Under the pieces are notes generated by a model. It saw nothing but the letters and a program-made list of their open reading frames with translations, made no database searches and was not told the origin of the DNA. A stretch of 64,000 bases of DNA, taken from the NCBI RefSeq assembly GCF_051014445.1, contig NW_027488377.1, positions 3,906,001 through 3,970,000 of the forward strand. The letters run 5' to 3'. Source of the stretch: Colletes latitarsis. Lineage: Eukaryota; Arthropoda; Insecta; Hymenoptera; Colletidae. How positions within the stretch are numbered: the first letter of the stretch is position 1; every line of letters begins with the position of its first letter. Shown one piece after another: positions 53,721 to 64,000 of the stretch. The position numbers and the translations under genes are program-made.

Positions 53721-55340
53721 GCATGTTAAAACTGCGAAAGTATGAGCCTGATGAGGGCAAATCCCAGACCTATCCCAGACCTAACATGCGTTATCCTCAA
53801 AAATATTAATCGAAACCAGGTTTAGTCGACTGTTTCAGTGTGGTACCACATTACTACGTGATACAATCCAGAAACAGCCCATGATCTAGCCATGAAGTAT
53901 GAGAAATATGCGAAAGTGTGAGCCTGATGGGGGCAAATCCCAGACCTAACCTAGACCTAACATGCGTTATCCTCTAAAATATTGATCCAAACCAGGTTTA
54001 ATGGACTGTTTCAGTGTGGTACCACACTACTACGTGATCCAAACCAGAAAAAAACCCAGGATCTTGTCAACGAGTATGTGAAGTGTGCGAAAGTATGAGT
54101 CTGATGATGGCTAATCCCAGACCTATCCCAGACCTAACTTGTGTTATCCTCTAAAATAATGATCGAAACCAGGTTTAATTGACTGTTTTAGTTGTGGTAC
54201 CACTTTACTACGTGATACAAAGCAGAAAAAACCCTCGATCAGGTCAACATGCATGTTAAAACTGCGAAAGTATGACCCTGATGAGGGCAAATCCCAGGCC
54301 TAACCTAGACCTAACATGCGTTATCTTCTAAAATATTGAGCGAAACCAGGTTTAATTGGCTGTTTCAGTGTTGTACTTCATTACTACGTGATGCAATCCA
54401 GAAAAGGCCCAGGATCTAGCCATCAGGTATGAGAAATATGCGAATGAATGAGCCTGATGAGAGCGAATCCCAGACCTAACCTAGACCTAACATGAATTAT
54501 TCTCTATAATATTGATCAAAACCAGGTTTAATTGACTGTTTCAGTGTGGTACCACATTACTACGTGATCCAATCCAGAAATAGCCCAGGATCCAGCCATG
54601 AAGTATGAGAAATATGCGAAAGTGTGAGCCTGATTGGGGCAAATCCTAGACCTAACCCTGACCTAACATGCGTTATCCTGTAAAATATTTATCAAGACCT
54701 GGTTTAATTGAATGTTTCAGTGTGGTACCACATTACTACGTGATCCCAACCAGTAAAAACCCAGGATCCGTTCAACAAGTATGTGAAGAATGCGAAAGTA
54801 TGAGTCTGATGAGTAAAAATCCGCGGCCTAACGTAGACCTAAGATGCGTTATCCTCAAAAATATTGATCCAAACCAGGTTTAATCGACAGTTTCAGTGTG
54901 GTACCACATTACTACGTGATCCAAACCAGAAAAAACCCTCGATATGGTCAACATGCATGTTAAAACTGCGAAAGTATGTGCCTGATGAGGGCAAATCCCA
55001 GACCTATCCCAGACCTAACATGCGTGATCCTCAAAACTATTAATCGAAACCAGGTTTAGTCGACAGTTTGAGTGTGGTACCACATTACTACGTGATCCAA
55101 ACCAGAAAAAACACAGGATCCGTTCAACAAGTATGTAAAGAATGCGAAAGTATGAGTCTGATGGGTGAAAATCCCAGACCTAACCTAGACCTAACATGCG
55201 TTATCCTCAAAAATATTGATCCAAACCAGGTTTAATCGACTGTTTCAGTGTGGTACCACATTACTACGTGATCCAAACCAGAAAAAACCCTCGATCAGGT
55301 CAACATGCATGTTAAAACTGCGAAAGTATGAGCCTGATGA
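53721..55340. repeat. Right HOR unit 3, truncated, with two-monomer deletion
   Basis: It follows unit 2 at offset 7400 until about 54050, then the offset falls to 7047, a loss of 353 bp or two monomers. Homology ends near 55340, where CAGACCTATCTCAGACC of the HOR is replaced by GAACCCCAGACC. It contains private changes absent from the other copies (GATATGGTC near 54945, ATGCGTGATCCTCAAAACTATT near 55020, GAGTAAAAATCC near 54812), so it is the most diverged HOR copy. Confidence 0.8.
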
Positions 55341-58340
55341 GGGCGAACCCCAGACCTATCCCAGACCTAACTTGCGTTATCCTCTAAAATATTGATCGAA
55401 ACCAGGTTTAATTGACAGTTTCAGCGTGGTACCACATTACTACGTGATACAATCCAGGAACAGACCAGGATCTAGCCATGAAGTATGAGAAATATGCGAA
55501 TGTATGAGCCTGATGAGGGCAAATCCTAGACCTAACACAAACCTAACATGCGTTATCCTCTAAAATATTTATCAGGACCAGGTTTAATTGAATGTTTCAG
55601 TGTGGTACCACATTACTACGTGAACCAAACCAGAAAAAACCCAGGATCAGTTCAACAAGTATGTGGAAAACGCGTTAGTATGAGCCTGATGAGGGCGAAT
55701 CCCAGACCTATCTCAGACCTAACTTGCGTTATCCTCTAAAATATTGATCGAAACCAGGTTTAATTGACTGTTTCAGCGTGGTACCACATTACTACGTGAT
55801 CCAATCCAGAAATAGCCCAGGATCTAGGCATGAAGTATGAGAAATATGCGAAGGTATGAGCCTGACGAGGGCAAATCCTAGACCTAACCCAGACCTAACA
55901 TGCGTTATCCTCTAAAATATTTATCATGACCAGGTTTAATTGATTGCTTCAGTGTGGTCCAACATTACTACGTGATCCAAACCAGAAAAAACCCAGGATC
56001 CGTTCAACAAGGTTGTGAAGAATGCGAAAGTATGAGTCTGATGAGTGAAAATCCCAGGCCTAACCTAGACCTAACATGCATTATCCTCAAAAATATTGAT
56101 CGAAACCTGGTTTAATCGACTGTTTCTGTGTGGTACCACATTACTACGTGACCCAAACCAGAAAAAACCCAGGATCTGTTCACAAAGTATGTGAAAAACG
56201 CGAAAGTATGAGCCTGCTGAGGGCAAATCCCAGACGTATCCCAGACCTAACTTGCGTTATCCTCTAAAATATTGAACGAAACCAGGTTCAATTGACTGTT
56301 TCAGCGTGGTACCACAATACTACGTGATACAATCCAGAAACAGTCCAGGATCTAGCCATGAAGTATGAGAAATATGCGAAAGTATGAGCCTGATGAGAGC
56401 ACATCCCAGACCTAACCTAGACCTAACATGAATTATTCTCTAAAATATTGATCAAAACCAGGTTTAATTGACTGTTTCAGTGTGGTACCACATTACTACG
56501 TGATCCAATCCAGAAACAGCCTAGGATCTAGCCATGAAGTATGAGAAATATGCGAAAGTATGACCCTGATGAAGGCAAATCCCAGGCCTAACCTAGACCT
56601 AACATGCGTTGTCCTCTAAAATATTGATGGAAACCAGGTTTAATTGTCTGTTTCAGTGTTGTACCACATTACTACGTGATCCAAACCAGAAAAAACCGAG
56701 GATCAGTTCAACAAGTGTGTGAAAAACGCGAAAGTATGAGCCTGATGAGGGCAAATCCCAGACCTATCCCAGACCTAACATGCGTTATCCTCTAAAATAT
56801 TTATCCAGACCAGGTTTCATTGAATGTTTCAGCGTGGTACCACATTACTACGTGATCCAATCCAGAAATAGCCCAGGATCTAGCCATGAAGTATGAGTAA
56901 TATGCGGAAGAATGAGCCTGATGAGGGCAAATCCCACACCTGTCCCAGACCTAACATGCGGTATCTTCTAAAATATTGATCGAAACCAGGTTTAATCGAC
57001 TGTCTCAGTGTGGTACCACATTACTACGTGATCCAAACCAGAAAAAACCCAGGATCAGTTCAACAATTATGTGGAAAACGCGTTAGTATGAGCCTCATGA
57101 GGGCGAATCCCAGACCTATCCCAGACCTAACATGCGTTATCCTCTAAAATATTTATCCAGACCAGGTTTCATTGAATGTTTCAGCGTGGTACCACATTAC
57201 TACGTGATCCAATCCAGAAATAGCCCAGGATCTAGCCATGAAGTATGAGAAATATGCGAAAGTATGAGCCTGATGAGAGCAAATCCCAAACCTAACCTAG
57301 ACCTAACATGAATTATTCTGTAAAATATTGATCGAAACCTGGTTTAATCGACTGTTTCAGTGTGGTACCACATTACTACGTGATCCAAACCAGAAAAAAC
57401 CCAGGATCAGTTCAACAATTATGTGGAAAACGCGTTAGTATGAGCCTGATGAGGGCAAATCCCAGACCTATCCCAGACCTAACTTGCGTTATCCTCTAAA
57501 ATATTGATCCAAACCAGGTTTAATTGACAGTTTCAGTGTGGTACCACATTACTACGAGATCCAAACCAGAAATAGCCCAGGATCTAGCCATGAAGTATGA
57601 GAAATATGCGAAAGTATGAGCCTGACGAGGGCAAATCCTAGAACTGACCCAGACCTAACATGCGTGATCCTCTAAAATATTTATCATGACCAGGTTTAAT
57701 TGATTGTTTCAGTGTGGTCCCACATTACTACGTGATCCAAACCAGAAAAAACCCAGGATCCGTTTAACAAGTATGTGAAGAATGCGAAAGTATGAGTCTG
57801 ATGAGTGAAAATCCCAGGCCTAACCTAGACCTAACATGCGTTATCCTCAAAAATATTGATCGAAACCTGGTTTAATCGACTGTTTCAGTGTGGTACCACA
57901 TTACTACGTGACCCAAACCAGAAAAAACTCAGGATCTGTTCAACAAGTATGTGAAAAACGCGAAAGTATGAGCCTGATGAGGGCGAATCCCAGACCTATC
58001 CCAGACCTAACTTGCGTTATCCTCTAAAATATTGATCGAAACCAGGTTTAATCGACTGTTTCAGTGTGGTACCACATTGCTACATGATCCAAACCAGAAA
58101 TAACCCAGTATCAGTTCAACAAGTATGTGAAAAACGCGACAGTATGAGCCTGATGAGTGCGAATCCCAGACCTATCCCAGACCTAACTTGCGTTATCCTC
58201 TAAAATATTGATCAAAACCAGGTTTAATTGACTATTTCAGCGTGGTACCACATTACTACGTGATACAATCCAGAAACAGCCCAGGATCTAGCCATGAAGT
58301 ATGAGAAATATGCGAAAGTATGAGCCTGATGAGGGCAAAT
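55341..58340. repeat. Non-HOR block inside the right array
   Basis: About 17 monomers that do not belong to the 7.4-kb unit. The first part resembles 8180-8480 of the left HOR (GCGAATGTATGAG, ACACAAACC, ATTTATCAGGACCAGG, CGTGAACCAAACC). Later parts resemble the far left end: 57500-57660 matches 325-480, sharing the rare ACTACGAGATCCAAACC and CTAGAACTGACCCAGACC variants. A local duplication repeats CGCGTTAGTATGAGCC monomers at 55673, 57075 and 57432. Confidence 0.75.
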
Positions 58341-61300
58341 CCTAGACCTAACCCAAACCTAACTTGCATTATCCACTAAGATATTGATCGAAACCTGGTT
58401 TAATTGATTGGTTCAGTGTGGTCCCACATTACTACGTGATCCAAACCAGAAAAAACTCAGGATCCGTTCAACAAGTATGTGAAGAATGCGAAAGTATGAG
58501 TCTGATGTGTGAAAATCCCAGGCCTAACCTAGACCTAACATGGTGTAACCTCTAAAATATTGGTCGTATCCAGGTTTAATTGACTGCTTCTGTGAGGTAC
58601 CACTTTACTACGTGATCCAAAGCAGAAAACCCTCGATCAGGTCAACATGCATGTTAAAACTGCGAAAGTATGAGCCTGATGAGGGCAAATCCCAGACCTA
58701 TCCCAGACCTAACATGCGTTATCCTCAAAAATATTAATCGAAACCAGGTTTAGTCGACTGTTTCAGTGTGGTACCACATTACTACGTGATACAATCCAGA
58801 AACAGCCCATGATCTAGCCATGAAGTATGAGAAATATGCGAAAGTGTGAGCCTGATGGGGGCAAATCCCAGACCTAACCTAGACCTAACATGCGTTATCC
58901 TCTAAAATATTGATCCAAACCAGGTTTAATGGACTGTTTCAGTGTGGTACCACACTACTACGTGATCCAAACCAGAAACAAACCAGGATCTGTTCAACAA
59001 GTATGTGAAAAACGCAAAAGTATGAGCCTGATGAGGGTAAATCCCAGACCTATCCCAGACCTAACTTGCGTTATCCTCTAAAATATTGATCGAAACCAGG
59101 TTTAATTGACAGTTTCAGCGTGGTACCACATTACTACGTGATCCAATCCAGAAATAGCCCAGGATCTAGGCATGAAGTATGAGAAATATGCGAAGGTATG
59201 AGCCTGACGAGGGCAAATCCTAGACCTAACCCAGACCTAACATGCGTTATCCTCTAAAATATTTATCATGACCAGGTTTAATTGATTGCTTCAGTGTGGT
59301 CCAACATTACTACGTGATCCAAACCAGAAAAAACCCAGGATCCGTTCAACAAGTATGTGAAGAATGCGAAAGTATGAGTCTGATGAGTGAAAATCCCAGG
59401 CCTAACCTAGACCTAACATGCATTATCCTCAAAAATATTGATCGAAACCTGGTTTAATCGACTGTTTCTGTGTGGTACCACATTACTACGTGACCCAAAC
59501 CAGAAAAAACCCAGGATCTGTTCAAAAAGTATGTGAAAAACGCGAAAGTATGAGCCTGCTGAGGGCAAATCCCAGACGTATCCCAGACCTAACTTGCGTT
59601 ATCCTCTAAAATATTGATCGAAACCAGGTTTAATTGACAGTTTCAGCGTGGTACCACAATACTACGTGATACAATCCAGAAACAGTCCAGGATCTAGCCA
59701 TGAAGTATGAGAAATATGCGAAAGTATGAGCCTGATGAGAGCACATCCCAGACCTAACCTAGACCTAACATGAATTATTCTCTAAAATATTGATCAAAAC
59801 CAGGTTTAATTGACTGTTTCAGTGTGGTACCACATTACTACGTGATCCAATCCAGAAACAGCCCAGGATCTAGCCATGAAGTATGAGAAATATGCGAAAG
59901 TATGACCCTGATGAGGGTAAATCCCAGACCTATCCCAGACCTAACTTGCGTTATCCTCTAAAATATTGATCGAAACCAGGTTTAATTGACTGTTTTAGTT
60001 GTGGTACCACTTTACTACGTGATCCAAAGCAGAAAAAACCCTCGATCAGGTCAACATGCATGTTAAAACTGCGAAAGTATGACCCTGATGAGGGCAAATC
60101 CCAGGCCTAACCTAGACCTAACATGCGTTATCCTCTAAAATATTCATCCAAACCAGGTTTAATAGATTGTTTCAGTGTGGTACCACACTACTACGTGATC
60201 CAAACCAGAAAAAAACCCAGGATCTTGTCAACGAGTATGTGAAGTGTGCGAAAGTATGAGTCTGATGATGGCTAATCCCAGACCTATCCCAGACCTAACT
60301 TGTGTTATCCTCTAAAATAATGATCGAAACCAGGTTTAATTGACTGTTTTAGTTGTGGTACCACTTTACTACGTGATCCAAAGCAGAAAAAACCCTCGAT
60401 CAGGTCAACATGCATGTTAAAACTGCGAAAGTATGACCCTGATGAGGGCAAATCCCAGGCCTAACCTAGACCTAACATGCGTTATCTTCTAAAATATTGA
60501 GCGAAACCAGGTTTAATTGACTGTTTCAGTGTTGTACTTCATTACTACGTGATGCAATCCAGAAAAGGCCCAGGATCTAGCCATCAGGTATGAGAAATAT
60601 GCGAAAGAATGAGCCTGATGAGAGCAAATCCCAGACCTAACCTAGACCTAACATGAATTATTCTCTATAATATTGATCAAAACCAGGTTTAATTGACTGT
60701 TTCAGTGTGGTACCACATTACTACGTGATCCAATCAAGAAATAGCCCAGGATCCAGCCATGAAGTATGAGAAATATGCGAAAGTGTGAGCCTGATTGGGG
60801 CAAATCCTAGACCTAACCCAGACCTAACATGCGTTATCCTGTAAAACATTTATCAAGACCTGGTTTAATTGAATGTTTCAGTGTGGTACCACATTACTAC
60901 GTGATCCCAACCAGTAAAAACCCAGGATCCGTTCAACAAGTATGTGAAGAATGCGAAAGTATGAGTCTGATGAGTGAAAATCCGCGGCCTAACGTAGACC
61001 TAACATGCGTTATCCTCAAAAATATTGATCCAAACCAGGTTTAATCGACAGTTTCAGTGTGGTACCACATTACTACGTGATCCAAACCAGAAAAAACCCT
61101 CGATAAGGTCAACATGCATGTTAAAACTGCGAAAGTATGTGCCTGATGAGGGCAAATCCCAGACCTATCCCAGACCTAACATGCATTATCCTCAAAAATA
61201 TTAATCGAAACCAGGTTTAGTCGACAGTTTGAGTGTGGTACCACATTACTACGTGATCCAAACCAGAAAAAACACAGGATCCGTTCAACAAGTATGTAAA

Positions 61301-64000
61301 GAATGCGAAAGTATGAGTCTGATGGGTGAAAATCCCAGACCTAACCTAGACCTAACATGCGTTATCCTCAAAAATATTGATCCAAACCAGGTTTAATCGA
61401 CTGTTTCAGTGTGGTACCACATTACTACGTGATCCAAACCAGAAAAAACCCTCGATCAGGTCAACATGCATGTTAAAACTGCGAAAGTATGAGCCTGATG
61501 AGGGCGAATCCCAGACCTATCTCAGACCTAACTTGCGTTATCCTCTAAAATATTGATCGAAACCAGGTTTAATTGACTGTTTCAGCGTGGTACCACATTA
61601 CTACGTGATCCAATCCAGAAATAGCCCAGGATCTAGGCATGAAGTATGAGATATATGCGAAGGTATGAGCCTGACGAGGGCAAATCCTACACCTAACCCA
61701 GACCTAACATGCGTTATCCTCTAAAATATTTATCATGACCAGGTTTAATTGATTGCTTCAGTGTGGTCCAGCATTACTACGTGATCCAAACCAGAAAAAA
61801 CTCAGGATCCGTTCAACAAGTATGTGAAGAATGCGAAAGTATGAGTCTGATGTGTGAAAATCCCAGGCCTAACCTAGACCTAACATGGTGTAACCTCTAA
61901 AATATTGGTCGTATCCAGGTTTAATTGACTGCTTCTGTGAGGTACCACTTTACTACGTGATCCAAAGCAGAAAACCCTCGATCAGGTCAACACGCATGTT
62001 AAAACTGCGAAGGTATGAGCCTGATGCGGGCAAATCCCAGACCTATCCCAGACCTAACATGCGTTATCCTCAAAAATATTAATCGAAACCAGGTTTAGTC
62101 GACTGTTTCAGTGTGGATACCACATTACTACGTGATACAATCCAGAAACAGCCCATGATCTAGCCATGAAGTATGAGAAATATGCGAAAGTGTGAGCCTG
62201 ATGGGGGCAAATCCCTGACCTATCCAAGACCTAACATGCGTTATCCTCTAAAATATTGATCCAAACCAGGTTTAATGGACTGTTTCAGTGTGGTACCACA
62301 TTACTACGAGATACAATCCAGAAACAGCCCAGGATCTAGCCATGAAGTATGAGAAATATGCGAAAGTGTGAGCCTGATGAGGGTAAATCCCAGACCTATC
62401 CCAGACCTAACTTGCGTTATCCTCTAAAATATTGATCGAAACCAGGTTTAATTGACTGTTTTAGTTGTGGTACCACTTTACTACGTGATCCAAAGCAGAA
62501 AAAACCCTCGATCAGGTCAACATGCATGTTAAAACTGCGAAAGTATGACCCTGATGAGGGCAAATCCCAGGCCTAACCTAGACCTAACATGCGTTATCCT
62601 CTAAAATATTGATCCAAACCAGGTTTAATAGATTGTTTCAGTGTGGTACCACACTACTACGTGATCCAAACCAGAAAAAAACCCAGGATCTTGTCAACGA
62701 GTATGTGAAGTGTGCGAAAGTATGAGTCTGATGATGGCTAATCCCAGACCTATCCCAGACCTAACTTGTGTTATCCTCTAAAATAATGATCGAAACCAGG
62801 TTTAATTGAGTGTTTTAGTTGTGGTACCACTTTACTACGTGATCCAAAGCAGAAAAAACCCTCGATCAGGTCAACATGCATGTTAAAACTGCGAAAGTAT
62901 GACCCTGATGAGGGCAAATCCCAGGCCTAACCTAGACCTAACATGCGTTATCTTCTAAAATATTGAGCGAAACCAGGTTTAGTCGACAGTTTGAGTGTGG
63001 TACCACATTACTACGTGATCCAAACCAGAAAAAACACAGGATCCGTTCAACAAGTATGTAAAGAATGCGAAAGTATGAGTCTGATGGGTGAAAATCCCAG
63101 ACCTAACCTAGACCTAACATGCGTTATCCTCAAAAATATTGATCCAAACCAGGTTTAATCGACTGTTTCAGTGTTGTACTTCATTACTACGTGATGCAAT
63201 CCAGAAAAGGCCCAGGATCTAGCCATCAGGTATGAGAAATATGCGAAAGAATGAGCCTGATGAGAGCAAATCCCAGACCTAACCTAGACCTAACATGAAT
63301 TATTCTCTATAATATTGATCAAAACCAGGTTTAATTGACTGTTTCAGTGTGGTACCACATTACTACGTGATCCAATCCAGAAATAGCCCAGGATCCAGCC
63401 ATGAAGTATGAGAAATATGCGAAAGTGTGAGCCTGATTGGGGCAAATCCTAGACCTAACCCAGACCTAACATGCGTTATCCTGTAAAATATTTATCAAGA
63501 CCTGGTTTAATTGAATGTTTCAGTGTGGTACCACATTACTACGTGATCCCAACCAGTAAAAACCCAGGATCCGTTCAACAAGTATGTGAAGAATGCGAAA
63601 GTATGAGTCTGATGAGTGAAAATCCGCGGCCTAACGTAGACCTAACATGCGTTATCCTCAAAAATATTGATCCAAACCAGGTTTAATCGACAGTTTCAGT
63701 GTGGTACCACATTACTACGTGATCCAAACCAGAAAAAACCCTCGATAAGGTCAACATGCATGTTAAAACTGCGAAAGTATGTGCCTGATGAGGGCAAATC
63801 CCAGACCTATCCCAGACCTAACATGCGTTATCCTCAAAAATATTAATCGAAACCAGGTTTAGTCGACAGTTTGAGTGTGGTACCACATTACTACGTGATC
63901 CAAACCAGAAAAAACACAGGATCCGTCAACAAGTATGTAAAGAATGCGAAAGTATGAGTCTGATGGGTGAAAATCCCAGACCTAACCTAGACCTAACATG
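58341..64000. repeat. Right HOR unit 4, partial, with insertion and deletion
   Basis: The sequence re-enters the 7.4-kb HOR at the equivalent of about 46010 (offset 12328). At about 59090-59930 there is an extra block and the offset becomes 13208, exactly five monomers more. At about 61800 two monomers are lost and the offset becomes 12856. The rest follows unit 2 (63471 with 50615) to the end of the window. The variant ATGCATTATCC near 61172 is shared with unit 1 (40574) but not with unit 2. Confidence 0.83.
59090..59930. repeat. Five-monomer insertion in right HOR unit 4
   Basis: Between two pieces of the HOR lies a ~880-bp block nearly identical to about 55750-56600 of the non-HOR block, displaced by about 3340 bp (19 monomers). 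Shared rare variants include GTACCACAATACTACG, CAGTCCAGGATCTAGCC, GAGAGCACATCCCAGACC and TTTCTGTGTGG. Entry and exit are both within homologous monomer sequence and leave the 176-bp register intact. Confidence 0.78.

Larger units (their letters stand above)
37030..64000. repeat. Right satellite array, same ~176-bp monomer, about 153 copies
   Basis: The same monomer in the same orientation continues after the retroelement. It is distinguished from the left array by higher-frequency variants: CAACATGCATGTTAAAAC in the CGATCAGG class, GACTGTTTTAGTTGTGG before the dyad, ATTGATCCAAACC in place of ATTGATCGAAACC, CTTGTCAACGAGTATG, and ATCCGCGGCCTAACG. It runs past the end of the window. Confidence 0.97.

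Noticed and set aside
1357..63686. About forty short open frames of 62-115 codons with a shared core (FSVVPHYYV...NPGSVQQVCEE)
   Set aside because: They are translations of the satellite monomer. They recur with the monomer, change frame from one monomer to the next because 176 is not divisible by 3, and start at ATGs that are part of ATGCGTTATCC or ATGAATTATTC. No length conservation, signal or codon bias supports a gene.
1..64000. Hammerhead-ribozyme-like core: CTGATGAG followed ~56 nt later by CGAAAC on the same strand in most monomers
   Set aside because: Satellites of some animals do encode hammerheads, so I checked. The bases after CTGATGA (GGGC) do not pair with those before GAAA (GATC) as a helix II, no stem III closing on a UH cleavage site follows GAAAC, and the sequence before CTGATGAG has no stem I partner. 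Both motifs vary (CTGATGTG, CCAAACC), so chance is the better explanation.
1..64000. CENP-B box (TTCG N4 A N2 CGGG)
   Set aside because: GATCGAAACCGGG in a few monomers (for example 147-159) is superficially similar, but spacing and TTCG do not fit on either strand.
1..64000. CRISPR array
   Set aside because: The repeating unit is 176 bp with no alternation of identical repeats and unique spacers, and there are no cas genes.

Overview
The window is almost entirely satellite DNA. A monomer of about 176 bp is repeated head to tail from the first base to the last, always in the same orientation, about 361 times, interrupted once by a roughly 490-bp GC-rich retroelement at 36541-37029. Both arrays run off the ends of the window. 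I found no gene that I can support. The short open frames (63-115 aa) are fortuitous reads through satellite sequence: they recur only because the monomers recur, and 176 is not a multiple of 3, so the reading frame changes with every monomer. I saw no tRNA, rRNA, CRISPR array, bacterial promoter or operon.

The sequence suggests a eukaryotic centromeric or other heterochromatic block. The retroelement (poly-A tail, 12-13 bp target-site duplication, GC-rich body with strong hairpins) and a degenerate CCTAA/TTAGG-like block in every monomer make an arthropod, probably an insect, my best guess. This is inference with low to moderate confidence, and I cannot name the species.

Layout, left to right. 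1-4509: monomers with little long-range order; the last ~800 bp already belong to the next repeat family. 4510-12784 and 12785-21234: two near-identical copies of a ~8.27-kb higher-order repeat (HOR) of 47 monomers; the second carries one extra monomer. 21235 to about 27900: a third, internally deleted and reshuffled copy. 27901-30700: a patchwork of pieces from that family. 30701-33165 and 33166-35630: a tandem duplication of a 2465-bp, 14-monomer unit. 35631-36540: unordered monomers, then the retroelement at 36541-37029. 37030-38920: unordered and partly duplicated monomers related to the right-hand family. 38921-46320 and 46321-53720: two copies of a 7400-bp, 42-monomer HOR. 53721-55340: start of a third copy with a two-monomer deletion. 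55341-58340: a block outside the HOR that resembles the far left end of the window. 58341-64000: the 7.4-kb HOR again, with a five-monomer insertion and a two-monomer deletion.

Nearly all structural differences between copies are whole multiples of the monomer (1, 2, 5 or 7 units). This is the signature expected of unequal exchange or replication slippage in register. The most notable aspects are the coexistence of two unusually long HORs (47-mer and 42-mer) in one array, three exchangeable monomer subclasses, conserved palindromes in the monomer, and a single well-preserved retroelement lying between the two HOR families. All comparisons were done by eye, so boundaries are good to roughly one monomer unless stated otherwise.
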